Assembly: GCA_965230535.1 (NCBI GenBank)
Contig: OZ246009.1
Coordinates: 2,108,001 to 2,172,000, forward strand
Direction: 5' to 3'
From: JAUILH01 sp965230535
GTDB taxonomy: Bacteria > Bacteroidota > Bacteroidia > Flavobacteriales_D > JAUILH01
Length of the DNA: 64,000 bases
In this document: positions 26,645-34,798 of the stretch, one piece after another
Layout of the letters: each line of letters begins with the position of its first letter
How positions within the stretch are numbered: position 1 is the stretch's first letter
Program-made: the position numbers and the translations under genes
The notes under the pieces: model-generated
Seen by the model: the letters and a program-made list of their open reading frames with translations, nothing else
What the model was told of the DNA's origin: nothing
Database searches by the model: none

Positions 26645-27980
26645 TCTGTTCTGTTTGATGACCAGCTTGTCTTTCGGACAAATAAAATCCGTCAATAAGA
26701 TCATTGGCGTGGTTGGGAACGACATTATCTTGTACTCTGATGTACAGGAGCAAATGATAGAGTTTGTTCAAAACAGCATTGAAATTAAACCGGAAACAGA
26801 ATGTATCGTAACGGAGAATTTCCTGTTTAAAACCTTGTTGTTACACCAGGCTGAAATCGACAGTATTGTTCCGGATGAAGGTCAGTTGGAAGCAGAGATT
26901 CAAGGGAAGATGGAATATTACAAAGGCTTACTGGCTCAGTATGGCCAAACTTTTGAGTCGGCCTACGGTAAATCAGAATTGGAGTGGAAAGAAGACATTC
27001 GTGAAGCTTTGATCAAAAGAAATAAGATCGATCAGATGCAGGCTTCTATTACGTCAAATGTTACGATCACACCAAGAGAGGTGAAGCAGTATTTCGAGAA
27101 CATTCCTCAGGACAGTATTCCGAAAATCAATGCTCAGGTAGAATATGCACAAATTGTGGTACAGCCTGAAGTTGCTAAAGAAGCAGAAGAGTATGAAGTG
27201 GAGCGATTAAAGAGATGGAAGAAACAAGCTGAAACTGGTCAGGAGAAATTTGGAGATCTGGCCTATCAATGGTCGCAAGATGAAGGATCAAGAGTTAAAA
27301 ATGGTTCGTTTGATTGTGTATCCAAAGGAATGTTTGTACCAGAGTTTGATGCCATGGCACTTAGTCTTGAACCGGGAACCATTTCAGAACCTTTCAAGTC
27401 TCCATTCGGATGGCACATTGTTTTGGTTGAAGAGAGAAGAGGTAAAACCTACTGTGGAAAGCACATCTTAAGAATTCCATTGATTTCTCAGGCCAATATT
27501 GAAGATGCGAAACAAAGACTGGACAGCCTTAAATCTATTCTTAAGGAAGGAGATAAGGTAGATTTCTGTAAAGCAGTTGAAATTGTATCAGATGATGAAC
27601 AAACTAAGTTTGGTTGTGGTAAAGTAATCAACCCAATGACAGGAAGCACCATGTGGGACGTAAGTCAGTTGGACAGAGAAACTGCCGTTATTTTGGATCA
27701 AATGGAAGTTGGAGACATTTCAGACCCATTTTTATTTGAAGAAAGAGATAGAAAGCTTTTCAAAATCATCACAATTTCAAAAAGAGTTCCTCCTCATTAC
27801 GCCAATCTGGAGCAGGATTATGAGTTGATCATGACTGCTGCTTTGAACGAAAAGAAGTCTAAAGTAATGGATGAGTGGGTTGAGAAAAAAATCAATGCCT
27901 CTCATGTTAGAATTGATCCAGAGTACATTGGATGTGATTTCAAGTACAACTGGCAAAAGACCACGGCTCAATCTAAATAA
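26622..27980 (+). CDS. surA: SurA-like periplasmic chaperone / peptidyl-prolyl isomerase
   Basis: 452 residues from ATG 26622 (MKRCLGISLFCLMTSLSFGQ, signal peptide); an in-frame TTG lies at 26604. A SurA_N domain starts with NKIIGVVGNDIILYSDVQEQ, as in SurA proteins. A first parvulin domain follows (VEYAQIVVQP to PFGWHIVLVE, about 175-275), and then a second, degenerate one (KHILRIPLI to LFEERDRKLFK). SurA escorts beta-barrel proteins across the periplasm to BAM. The overlap with the foldase lipoprotein implies coupled synthesis. Confidence 0.88.
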   Translation: MKRCLGISLFCLMTSLSFGQIKSVNKIIGVVGNDIILYSDVQEQMIEFVQNSIEIKPETECIVTENFLFKTLLLHQAEIDSIVPDEGQLEAEIQGKMEYYKGLLAQYGQTFESAYGKSELEWKEDIREALIKRNKIDQMQASITSNVTITPREVKQYFENIPQDSIPKINAQVEYAQIVVQPEVAKEAEEYEVERLKRWKKQAETGQEKFGDLAYQWSQDEGSRVKNGSFDCVSKGMFVPEFDAMALSLEPGTISEPFKSPFGWHIVLVEERRGKTYCGKHILRIPLISQANIEDAKQRLDSLKSILKEGDKVDFCKAVEIVSDDEQTKFGCGKVINPMTGSTMWDVSQLDRETAVILDQMEVGDISDPFLFEERDRKLFKIITISKRVPPHYANLEQDYELIMTAALNEKKSKVMDEWVEKKINASHVRIDPEYIGCDFKYNWQKTTAQSK

Positions 27981-28038
27981 GCCAACTCATTCTTCTTATT
28001 ATACGTGAGTTTGAGTATATTCGTGAAAAAGCAGGTAG

Positions 28039-29004
28039 ATGGCAGACTATAAATCAGATGTTGAAGCGGTAGATGATCTAGTAAAGAAATACAACCTTCT
28101 TACAGACGAAATTCACAAGGTAATCGTAGGTCAGAATGATGTGGTTAAAGAAGTTCTGATTTCCGTTTTTTCTAAAGGTCACTGCTTGTTAGTGGGGGTG
28201 CCTGGACTGGCCAAAACACTTTTGGTAAATACCATTTCTGAAGCTTTAGGATTAAGTTTTAACCGAATTCAGTTTACTCCGGATTTAATGCCGTCAGACA
28301 TTGTTGGTGCAGAAATCCTAAATGAGCAAAGAAAATTTGAGTTCGTCAAAGGACCGTTGTTCTCAAATATCATTCTGGCCGATGAGATCAACCGTACACC
28401 TCCTAAAACACAGTCTGCCTTACTTGAGGCCATGCAGGAACGTGCTGTAACAGCAGCCGGAACGAGATACCAATTGGACAAACCATTTTTTGTATTGGCT
28501 ACTCAAAACCCCATTGAGCAGGAAGGAACTTATCCTTTGCCTGAAGCGCAATTAGACCGCTTCATGTTCAATATCTGGGTGGATTATCCAAATTATCAGG
28601 AAGAGTTGTCTATCGTAAAGAATACGACTTCAAATACTTCTGTAAAAGTGAATAAAGTGCTTACAGGAGAAGAAATTTTGTTCTTTCAGGAATTGATCAG
28701 AAAAATTCCAATTGCAGACAATGTATTGGAATATGCTGTTGAATTGGCTTCAAAAACACGTCCCGGTCGCGAAAAAGCTACCGATATGGTAAATAAGTAC
28801 ATTTCGTGGGGAGCAGGACCAAGAGCCTCTCAATATTTGGTGATTGGTGCGAAATGTCATGCAGCCTTGTCTGGTAAATATTCTCCGGATATCGAAGATG
28901 TACAAGCTGTAGCACTTCCAATTTTAAGACACAGAATTGTACGCAACTACAAAGCAGAAGCAGATGGTCACTCAGTAGAGTCGATTATTAAGTCTTTGTT
29001 CTAG
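28039..29004 (+). CDS. MoxR family AAA+ ATPase
   Basis: 321 residues. An AAA_3 domain has Walker A GVPGLAKTL (about 53-61), Walker B ILADEINRTPPKTQSALLEAM, sensor 1 ATQNPIEQEGTYPLPEAQLDRF and sensor 2 in the ASQYLVIGAK region. MoxR ATPases act as chaperones, usually with VWA-domain proteins encoded next door. No VWA gene follows here: the next gene on this strand is an unrelated exported protein 326 bp away. This is therefore a solitary copy placed after the periplasmic foldase cluster. Confidence 0.93.
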   Translation: MADYKSDVEAVDDLVKKYNLLTDEIHKVIVGQNDVVKEVLISVFSKGHCLLVGVPGLAKTLLVNTISEALGLSFNRIQFTPDLMPSDIVGAEILNEQRKFEFVKGPLFSNIILADEINRTPPKTQSALLEAMQERAVTAAGTRYQLDKPFFVLATQNPIEQEGTYPLPEAQLDRFMFNIWVDYPNYQEELSIVKNTTSNTSVKVNKVLTGEEILFFQELIRKIPIADNVLEYAVELASKTRPGREKATDMVNKYISWGAGPRASQYLVIGAKCHAALSGKYSPDIEDVQAVALPILRHRIVRNYKAEADGHSVESIIKSLF

Positions 29005-29330
29005 TTTGATAAATCTCCAGAAGAGTTTTTTCCCTACCTTTACAATAAGCATCACCATTCTCAGAGAATAGAGTAGATGTCATCACGCTTGTCGTGAGAC
29101 CACACAGCACGTATTTAAACCTAACGTTTATAATATTGTGAATTATATTGCCGTAACAATGGCGTGCCACTGATCTTTTGATCCGGGTGGATTACAGACT
29201 TACGGCTGCGTTCGCATTCATGTTTTTTGGAGGTTTAAAAATCTTCACGCTGTGTGGTTTTTTTCATTGTCGATTAAACCTTTTTGAATTTGGCTTGTCA
29301 AAAGGACCGAAACCAACAAAAAAACTAACA
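29005..29330. other. 326-bp intergenic region with small hairpins
   Basis: I see no coding potential beyond very short frames. It holds a near-consensus -7 box TACCTTTA (29035-29042), a perfect palindrome ATTCTC-A-GAGAAT (29057-29069), a short hairpin TCACG/CGTGA (29083-29097) and a second near-consensus -7 box TGAATTTG (29285-29292) 38 bp before the next ATG. It may be a long 5' leader or hold a small RNA; neither can be established from sequence alone. Confidence 0.4.
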
Positions 29331-30287
29331 ATGAAAAAAAGCAGTCATCCAATTCTAATAGCACTTGCCTGTTGGCTTATGCCAGCTTCAGTTTATAGTG
29401 CAGACACGGACTCACTTGGCTTACCCGGAGATAATTTCGATTTATATGGGGCCATGGAAGTCTTTAAAAATTCCAAAAGCCTTGAAGACTTTGAAAAAGA
29501 GCTCAACACGGAGAAAAATGGCATCAATAACCTGGATTTAAACGGGGATGATGAAATAGACTACGTTCGAGTGGTTGATCATATGGATGGAGATGCGCAT
29601 GCCATTACCATTGAAGTACCAGTGAGCGAAACAGAATCTCAAAGCATTGCGGTATTCGAAATTGAAAAAACCGGAGATGAGAATGCAGGCTTGCAATTGG
29701 TAGGAGATGAAGATATGTACGGAGCTGATTATATCATCGAACCGTATGAAGAAGAACAAGAAAAGAGCACAGAAATGCCTTTTGCGGCTCCGAGAGTCCG
29801 AATTGTTGTCAATGTATGGGCTTGGCGACCAATCAGATTTATTTACGCACCAAGATACACTGTATGGGTATCACCGTGGAGATGGGGTGCCTATCCAAGA
29901 TGGTACAGACCATGGCGTCCGGTAAGGTGGCGCGTACACCACAACCACTGTAGAAGATATCGGGTTCATCACGTTCATAGAGTTCATGTCCACAGACATA
30001 CAAGAGCTCATAAGGTTTATCATACACACAGAACACGATCAGTGGTTGTACATAGAAATCAACCACACAAGAAATCCAATACAAAAGTTGTGAAAAAGTC
30101 GAATAGCAAAGCTGCAGTACCAAAACAGAAGCAGGCTAGCCAAAAAGCAAATCACAATACAACAAGACGTCAGGACTCTCAAACAAGAAGTACATCTAAG
30201 AAGAAAACGGCAACTTCACGAGCGCCGAGAAAGGCTTCAGGACAATCAAGAGCTTCCGGTGGAAGATCAAAAAGAGGAAGAAGATAG
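29331..30287 (+). CDS. Exported protein, acidic N-terminal domain and basic aromatic tail
   Basis: 318 residues from ATG 29331 (MKKSSHPILIALACWLMPASVYS, signal peptide). An open frame back to 29178 is non-coding in character. Residues ~30-140 are acidic and carry an EF-hand-like loop DLNGDDEIDYVRV. Then comes a Trp/Arg-rich stretch (WAWRPIRFIY, WVSPWRWGAYPRW), a His/Arg-rich stretch with HRVHVHRHTRAHKVYH, and a Lys/Ser/Arg tail to the end. The charge split is extreme. A known Bacteroidota hypothetical type, but no function is known to me. An efficient terminator follows. Confidence 0.75.
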   Translation: MKKSSHPILIALACWLMPASVYSADTDSLGLPGDNFDLYGAMEVFKNSKSLEDFEKELNTEKNGINNLDLNGDDEIDYVRVVDHMDGDAHAITIEVPVSETESQSIAVFEIEKTGDENAGLQLVGDEDMYGADYIIEPYEEEQEKSTEMPFAAPRVRIVVNVWAWRPIRFIYAPRYTVWVSPWRWGAYPRWYRPWRPVRWRVHHNHCRRYRVHHVHRVHVHRHTRAHKVYHTHRTRSVVVHRNQPHKKSNTKVVKKSNSKAAVPKQKQASQKANHNTTRRQDSQTRSTSKKKTATSRAPRKASGQSRASGGRSKRGRR

Positions 30288-30302
30288 AGCTAATTCAATA
30301 CT

Positions 30303-30336
30303 AAAAAGCCGCCCTGTTTATCAAGGGCGGCTTTTT
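30303..30336. terminator. Bidirectional intrinsic terminator
   Basis: AAAAAGCCGCCCT (30303-30315) and AGGGCGGCTTTTT (30324-30336) form a perfect 13-bp stem with an 8-nt loop. GC-rich core and T runs on both strands allow termination of the 29331 gene from the left and the CAP-domain gene from the right. The latter's stop codon (30335-30337) lies in the stem end. Confidence 0.92.
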
Positions 30337-30838
30337 AATTTACAACCAAAGTAGAGTAGGCAGCATTGAGTTTATACCCACGGTAATTATACCGTCCTTC
30401 TGCAATGCCAACACCAAATTCTGTCAAATCTTTGGTAAGTATGATTTTTCTGTGTGGAGGACTGCTCATCCAGCTTTGTACAATCTCTTTGGCATAATCG
30501 CCATAACACAAATCATCAAATCCCATTTTGGCTCTCATATCAATGCATTCTCCGCTAATGTACTTATCAGCCTCAATTGCAGAATGTTCCGGCTTTTGAT
30601 TCTTTGCGATAAAGTGAGAATGTCTATGTGCGTACTTTTCAAAGTAATCTACATGGACCAAGGTATTCAGACCACGTTTTTGGCGTTGATGATTGATTTC
30701 TTTCTCAACAAAGCAACTTAAAATCTGCTCGTCTATGTTGTCTTTTGGCATCATGGTGCTCATGGTAATTTCACCTGTTTGAGCAGATAAATTCAATGGA
30801 AGAACTAAGCATAATACTATTTCAAAAAAACGTCTCAT
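30335..30838 (-). CDS. Exported CAP-domain (SCP/PR1-like) protein
   Basis: 167 residues with signal peptide MRRFFEIVLCLVLPLNLSAQ. The CAP fold is recognisable by NHQRQKRGLNTLVHVDYFEKYA, then AHRHSHFIAKN, EHSA, GECIDM (in place of GEN) and VQSWMSSPPHRKIILTKDLTEFGVGIA. Bacterial CAP proteins are secreted and mostly of unknown function; some bind lipids or cell-wall material. The cavity His residues of the family appear present. It is transcribed alone, converging on the 29331 gene across a shared terminator. Confidence 0.88.
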   Translation of the reverse strand: MRRFFEIVLCLVLPLNLSAQTGEITMSTMMPKDNIDEQILSCFVEKEINHQRQKRGLNTLVHVDYFEKYAHRHSHFIAKNQKPEHSAIEADKYISGECIDMRAKMGFDDLCYGDYAKEIVQSWMSSPPHRKIILTKDLTEFGVGIAEGRYNYRGYKLNAAYSTLVVN

Positions 30839-30945
30839 TGGAATGCTGTGGATTAAGATATTTCGGTTTATTGATTGATAACTAAGGTTTTAATTGTAAT
30901 TTGTATAGCAGATATATCTAAAAACCAAAATTTGTAACAGGGCGA

Positions 30946-32781
30946 ATGATTAAGTCGTTTCCATATTATTTAGTGGTATTTCTGACGAGTTTTTTCTCGG
31001 CTCAAACGCTTGCGCAAATTGAAGAAGACACACTTAAGTATGAAGCGTATATGGATAGTTCCAGGTTGCTACAGAACGAAAATCCTGATCAGGCAATTTA
31101 CTATTCACAAAGAGCTGCAGACATAGGAAAACTCTACGGATTGGAGCTTAAAACGGGGCATGCAGAGTTTCAGATCAGTAAAATATATAAGAACATTGGA
31201 AAGCCAAATTCGTCAAAAGAATACGCTAGACGTGCGCTTGAGATCTACGAAAAGAACGATTATGACAAAGGTACCATGAGTGTCAAGTTGAGCATTGGTC
31301 ACATCCATGTTCGTCAACAAGAATACATCAAGGGAGAAAAGTACTATTTGGAAGCTCTGGATATTGGTATCAAGTTAAAAGATACTTTGTCTATTGCATA
31401 CATTTACCAGGGACTGGGCAATCGTTTCTATTTCGATGATTCGCTTTCTGCTGCTGAAGTGTACATGTCTAAATCAGAAACGCTCCTAAATATTCTGGGA
31501 CAGGATAAGTTGATGGGCGGACTGTTGGTTAATCTGGGGAATATCAAACTCGAAAAGGATGATTTGATAGGGGCCAAAGAGTATTATTTAAAGGCTCTGG
31601 ACATTTTTGAAAACCAGAATAACATCTTACTTCAGGCATTGGTGCGTTATAATCTTGGCGACATCCACCGAAAACAAGGTGATTTTGATTTGGCCATTAT
31701 TGAGTTCAGAGAGGTATTGAATCTTGGAGAGCAGACCCAAAGTTATGAGGACATCAAATATGCTTATCTGGGATTGGCCAATACATATGAGGCGAGCAAC
31801 AATTATGAAGAAGCCTACAGGTACTTAGACAAGTATCATACTGTTAAGGATAGTCTCTCAAGGGCGGATTACCAGAAAGAAGTAGACAAATGGGAGGCGC
31901 AATACCTGTCGGAGAGACGGGAAAAAGAATTGGTTGAAATAGCCAAAAACCAACATTTAGAGCATCTTGAGGACCAGAAGATGTTGAGAAAACGAGATGC
32001 TGATTTGGCAAAGATTAAGAGAAACCAAACTCTGCTTTGGCTGGCAGGAGGAATATTGGTCTTTCTACTTTTAATTACCTATGCGGCTAACCAGAGGTTT
32101 AAAAAGAAAAATGCCCTCATCATGGAGCAGAAAACAGCTTTGAATGAGCAAAATCAGTTGATAGATAAGAGTCTGAAAGAAAAAGAACTCTTGCTCAAAG
32201 AAATCCATCACAGGGTGAAAAATAACCTTCAAATGATCTCCAGCTTATTGAATCTTCAATCACAGTCATTACAAAGTGAAGAAGCCCTGAGTGCTTTCGA
32301 GAACAGCAAGAATCGCGTAAGAGCCATTGCCAGTGTGCATGCCATTCTCTACACCAAAAAAGATTTGGCCAAGATCAATATTCACGAGTATTTGAACGAT
32401 CTTGTCAGAAATCAATTCTCTAAAGATAATTTGGGAAGAGAAATAGAATATTTGATCAACGTAGAAGACAAAGAGTTAAATTTGGATACGGCAATTCCGC
32501 TTGGTTTAATTATCAATGAGTTGATCACAAATAGTTTGAAGCATGCATTTAATGAGGGAGATGAAGGGCCAATGGTTAAGATAAAATTTAGTGACAACGA
32601 AACGTATGTTTTAGATTATCAGGATAATGGGAGTGGACTTCCTGACAGTTTTTTAAATGAGAATACTGGATCTCTTGGGTTCGAAATTATCACAGCACTT
32701 TGCGATCAGTTGGATGGAGACCTTCAAATAGTGAGACAGGATAAAGGCGCTCATTTCATATTAAAATTCAGAGAACAGTAA
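30946..32781 (+). CDS. TPR sensor histidine kinase (HisKA_2 type)
   Basis: 611 residues. Signal peptide (ending SAQTLAQ), TPR array at about 35-300 (for example KGEKYYLEALDIGIKL, GAKEYYLKALDIFENQ), coiled coil, one transmembrane helix (LLWLAGGILVFLLLITYAA, ~365-385). The HisKA_2 phospho-acceptor motif follows in KEIHHRVKNNLQMISSLLNLQ (shown partly; His near 418). The HATPase has the N box INELITNSLKHAF, G1 DYQDNGSGLP and G2 GSLGFEIITAL. The sensor part should face the periplasm. No response regulator lies nearby, so it is an orphan kinase. Confidence 0.92.
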   Translation: MIKSFPYYLVVFLTSFFSAQTLAQIEEDTLKYEAYMDSSRLLQNENPDQAIYYSQRAADIGKLYGLELKTGHAEFQISKIYKNIGKPNSSKEYARRALEIYEKNDYDKGTMSVKLSIGHIHVRQQEYIKGEKYYLEALDIGIKLKDTLSIAYIYQGLGNRFYFDDSLSAAEVYMSKSETLLNILGQDKLMGGLLVNLGNIKLEKDDLIGAKEYYLKALDIFENQNNILLQALVRYNLGDIHRKQGDFDLAIIEFREVLNLGEQTQSYEDIKYAYLGLANTYEASNNYEEAYRYLDKYHTVKDSLSRADYQKEVDKWEAQYLSERREKELVEIAKNQHLEHLEDQKMLRKRDADLAKIKRNQTLLWLAGGILVFLLLITYAANQRFKKKNALIMEQKTALNEQNQLIDKSLKEKELLLKEIHHRVKNNLQMISSLLNLQSQSLQSEEALSAFENSKNRVRAIASVHAILYTKKDLAKINIHEYLNDLVRNQFSKDNLGREIEYLINVEDKELNLDTAIPLGLIINELITNSLKHAFNEGDEGPMVKIKFSDNETYVLDYQDNGSGLPDSFLNENTGSLGFEIITALCDQLDGDLQIVRQDKGAHFILKFREQ

Positions 32782-32782
32782 G

Positions 32783-33007
32783 ATGATAGCGATTCTGAAG
32801 TTGATTCGTTTGTTGAATTATGCACTTGGGCTCACACTGATGAGTCTGGCCATTTTTGATTCAGGAAATAGTGTGTTGAGTGGAGGAGACAAACTCAATT
32901 ATACGACTATAAGCCTGTGCATTTTTGTGGTTATAGAAATCTTCTTCTTCTTTGTTGGAAGAGCTGAAGAAAACCCCAGAGAAGATGATGAGTTACTGGA
33001 TAATTAA
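32783..33007 (+). CDS. Small two-helix membrane protein
   Basis: 74 residues, starting one base after the kinase stop. Two hydrophobic helices (LLNYALGLTLMSLAIF and LCIFVVIEIFFFFVG) are separated by a short polar loop, with an acidic tail (EENPREDDELLDN). The tight spacing implies co-expression with the orphan histidine kinase, perhaps as a membrane partner. No family recognised. It overlaps the convergent kdsA by 4 bp. Confidence 0.65.
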   Translation: MIAILKLIRLLNYALGLTLMSLAIFDSGNSVLSGGDKLNYTTISLCIFVVIEIFFFFVGRAEENPREDDELLDN

Positions 33008-33786
33008 TCCTGAAGTGCCTGTCTGATTTTAAGACATTTTCTAAGAATTCCCTCAAGTTTATCTAATTGCAACATGGTATGCGGATCAGAAAGCGCTTCC
33101 GAAGGGTTGGGATGTACTTCCATAAACAAACCATCCGCTCCTGTAGCAATGGCACTCAAAGAAATAGATTCAATCAAATCGGGGTCTCCACCAGTAACGC
33201 CACTGGTTTGGTTTGGTTTCTGAACACTGTGTGTACAATCCATTACAACCGGTGCGCCCAATTTTTTCATGCGGGAAATAGAAGTGGCATCTACAATCAA
33301 ATCTGTATAACCAAAAGTGGTTCCTCGCTCACACACCCAAACATTATCGTTTCCGGTACTCTTCACCTTTTCCAAAGCAAATTGCATAGCTTCCGGGGAT
33401 AGGAACTGCCCTTTTTTAATGTTGACTGCGCAACCTGTCTTTCCTGCTGCTAAGAGCAAGTCGGTTTGTCGGCACAAAAAGGCGGGTATTTGAAGATGAG
33501 TCACGTAATTGGCTACCATCTCCGGTTCATGACTTTCGTGTACATCTGTGATCGTAGGAAGTTTAAGTTCTTCTCCGATTTCTTTAAGTATCTCTAGTGC
33601 TGTCAAAGGGTCAATTCCCGTGAAACTGTCCAGTTTACTTCTGTTTGCCTTTTTAAAACTTCCTTTGAAGATCAAATCAATGTCCAGATCAGAACATAGT
33701 TTCTTAAGGTAGTTGGCAATTTCAAATGCCAAATCTCTGTCCTCTATGGCGCAAGGCCCTGCTATTAAAAACAACTTTGAATTCAT
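33004..33786 (-). CDS. kdsA: 3-deoxy-8-phosphooctulonate synthase
   Basis: 260 residues. Condenses arabinose-5-phosphate with phosphoenolpyruvate to Kdo-8-phosphate for the lipopolysaccharide core. Visible are LFLIAGPCAIEDRDLAFEIA at the N-terminus, FKGSFKKANRSKLDSFTG and the central TDVHESHEPEMVANYV, as in KdsA enzymes. The motif VCERGTTFGYTDLIVD and the C-terminal MEVHPNPSEALSD fit too. Slightly shorter than E. coli KdsA (284). It overlaps the upstream SIS isomerase gene by 4 bp, an operon that couples substrate supply with use. Confidence 0.95.
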   Translation of the reverse strand: MNSKLFLIAGPCAIEDRDLAFEIANYLKKLCSDLDIDLIFKGSFKKANRSKLDSFTGIDPLTALEILKEIGEELKLPTITDVHESHEPEMVANYVTHLQIPAFLCRQTDLLLAAGKTGCAVNIKKGQFLSPEAMQFALEKVKSTGNDNVWVCERGTTFGYTDLIVDATSISRMKKLGAPVVMDCTHSVQKPNQTSGVTGGDPDLIESISLSAIATGADGLFMEVHPNPSEALSDPHTMLQLDKLEGILRKCLKIRQALQD

Positions 33787-34379
33787 GAACGTGCTTTTTG
33801 TCCCAGGTAACCGCTATGGTGACGCTTGGCGTAATCTTGTTTTGTGAAACCAATTTTCTCTATCATTCCAGATACCAATATATCACCAATAACGGTCATA
33901 CATGTGGTAGATGTAGTAGGGGTGAGTCCTAGTGGGCCAACTTCATCCGGCCCCCCCGTAAACAAGCTAACATCTGCTTTTTCTACTAACTCAGAATCTA
34001 AATTCCCGGTTAAAGCAATGATTTTAACTTCAGGATACAACTGCTTAGCCAGGTAGATCAATTCAATTATTTCTCTGGTCTTACCGGAATTGGAGATCAG
34101 TAAAAGAATGTCATTGTCCTGAAGAATTCCCAAATCTCCATGCTGAGACTCACTTGGGTGCAGAAAAATAGAAGGTGTACCAGTAGAAGCAAAGGTCGTC
34201 GCAATGTTATGTCCGATCTGTCCGGCTTTTCCCATACCGGAAATTACCAGTTTCCCCTTGTTTTTGTGCACTGCCTCATGGATTAAATCCAGGCTGGTAG
34301 AAAAAGAGCCATCAACAGGAATGTTCTGGATGGCTTCAATTTCTTTATTGAGAATGTTTTGTATAAACTGATCTGTCAT
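33783..34379 (-). CDS. SIS-domain sugar-phosphate isomerase (KdsD-like, no CBS domains)
   Basis: 198 residues. The SIS fold shows SGMGKAGQIGHNIATTFAST, then FLHPSESQHGDLGIL, LLISNSGKTREIIELI and LTPTTSTTCMTVIGD, all of the KpsF/KdsD arabinose-5-phosphate isomerase family. E. coli KdsD is ~328 residues with two CBS domains; here the protein ends right after the SIS domain, at SGYLGQKARS. Converts ribulose-5-P to arabinose-5-P, the substrate of the adjoining kdsA, which supports the assignment. It lies 5 bp downstream of a lipoprotein gene. Confidence 0.88.
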   Translation of the reverse strand: MTDQFIQNILNKEIEAIQNIPVDGSFSTSLDLIHEAVHKNKGKLVISGMGKAGQIGHNIATTFASTGTPSIFLHPSESQHGDLGILQDNDILLLISNSGKTREIIELIYLAKQLYPEVKIIALTGNLDSELVEKADVSLFTGGPDEVGPLGLTPTTSTTCMTVIGDILVSGMIEKIGFTKQDYAKRHHSGYLGQKARS

Positions 34380-34384
34380 CAGAG

Positions 34385-34774
34385 TTAATCGATTTTAATT
34401 TCTTTTTGCGGTTCCAACTTGTCATCACAAAGATTCACTATCAAATCTTCATCTCTCAAAACGTCTGTTTTAATCATCAAACCAATGCGGTACCAGGTAT
34501 CTTTAATCTCCTCTTTATCTATCATCTCTTCCTTGATTACCACATTGAAAATATGTGTATCTCCGTCTTTAAGTAGCTGCATGGCCGCTTCAGTATCTTC
34601 TTCTAATATCTCGTATTTAAAAAGTGCGTCAAGAATATTTTGTGCATCTTCTTCAGAGGCGCCATCCTTGTAATACATCTTAGCTTTACCTTTTTCAATT
34701 TTTTCGCCGTAATCTGCGCATGAGCTCACAACGAAAGCGAGTGCCAGGACACCAAAGAATAAAAACTTTTTCAT
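34385..34774 (-). CDS. Small lipoprotein in the Kdo operon
   Basis: 129 residues, lipobox FVVSSC with acyl-Cys at 19. The mature part is acidic and helical/beta mixed (KAKMYYKDGASEEDAQNILDA, then FNVVIKEEMIDKEE and a final LVNLCDDKLEPQKEIKID). First gene of a run with the KdsD-like isomerase (5 bp) and kdsA. A role in lipopolysaccharide or envelope assembly is a guess from position. No family recognised. Confidence 0.7.
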   Translation of the reverse strand: MKKFLFFGVLALAFVVSSCADYGEKIEKGKAKMYYKDGASEEDAQNILDALFKYEILEEDTEAAMQLLKDGDTHIFNVVIKEEMIDKEEIKDTWYRIGLMIKTDVLRDEDLIVNLCDDKLEPQKEIKID

Positions 34775-34798
34775 AAATTCAATTTATAGTTAGTAGAG

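Noticed and set aside
29178..29330. 51-codon N-terminal extension of the 29331 gene
   Set aside because: The extension puts non-signal sequence before a perfect signal peptide and lies in AT-rich leader with a near-consensus promoter box.
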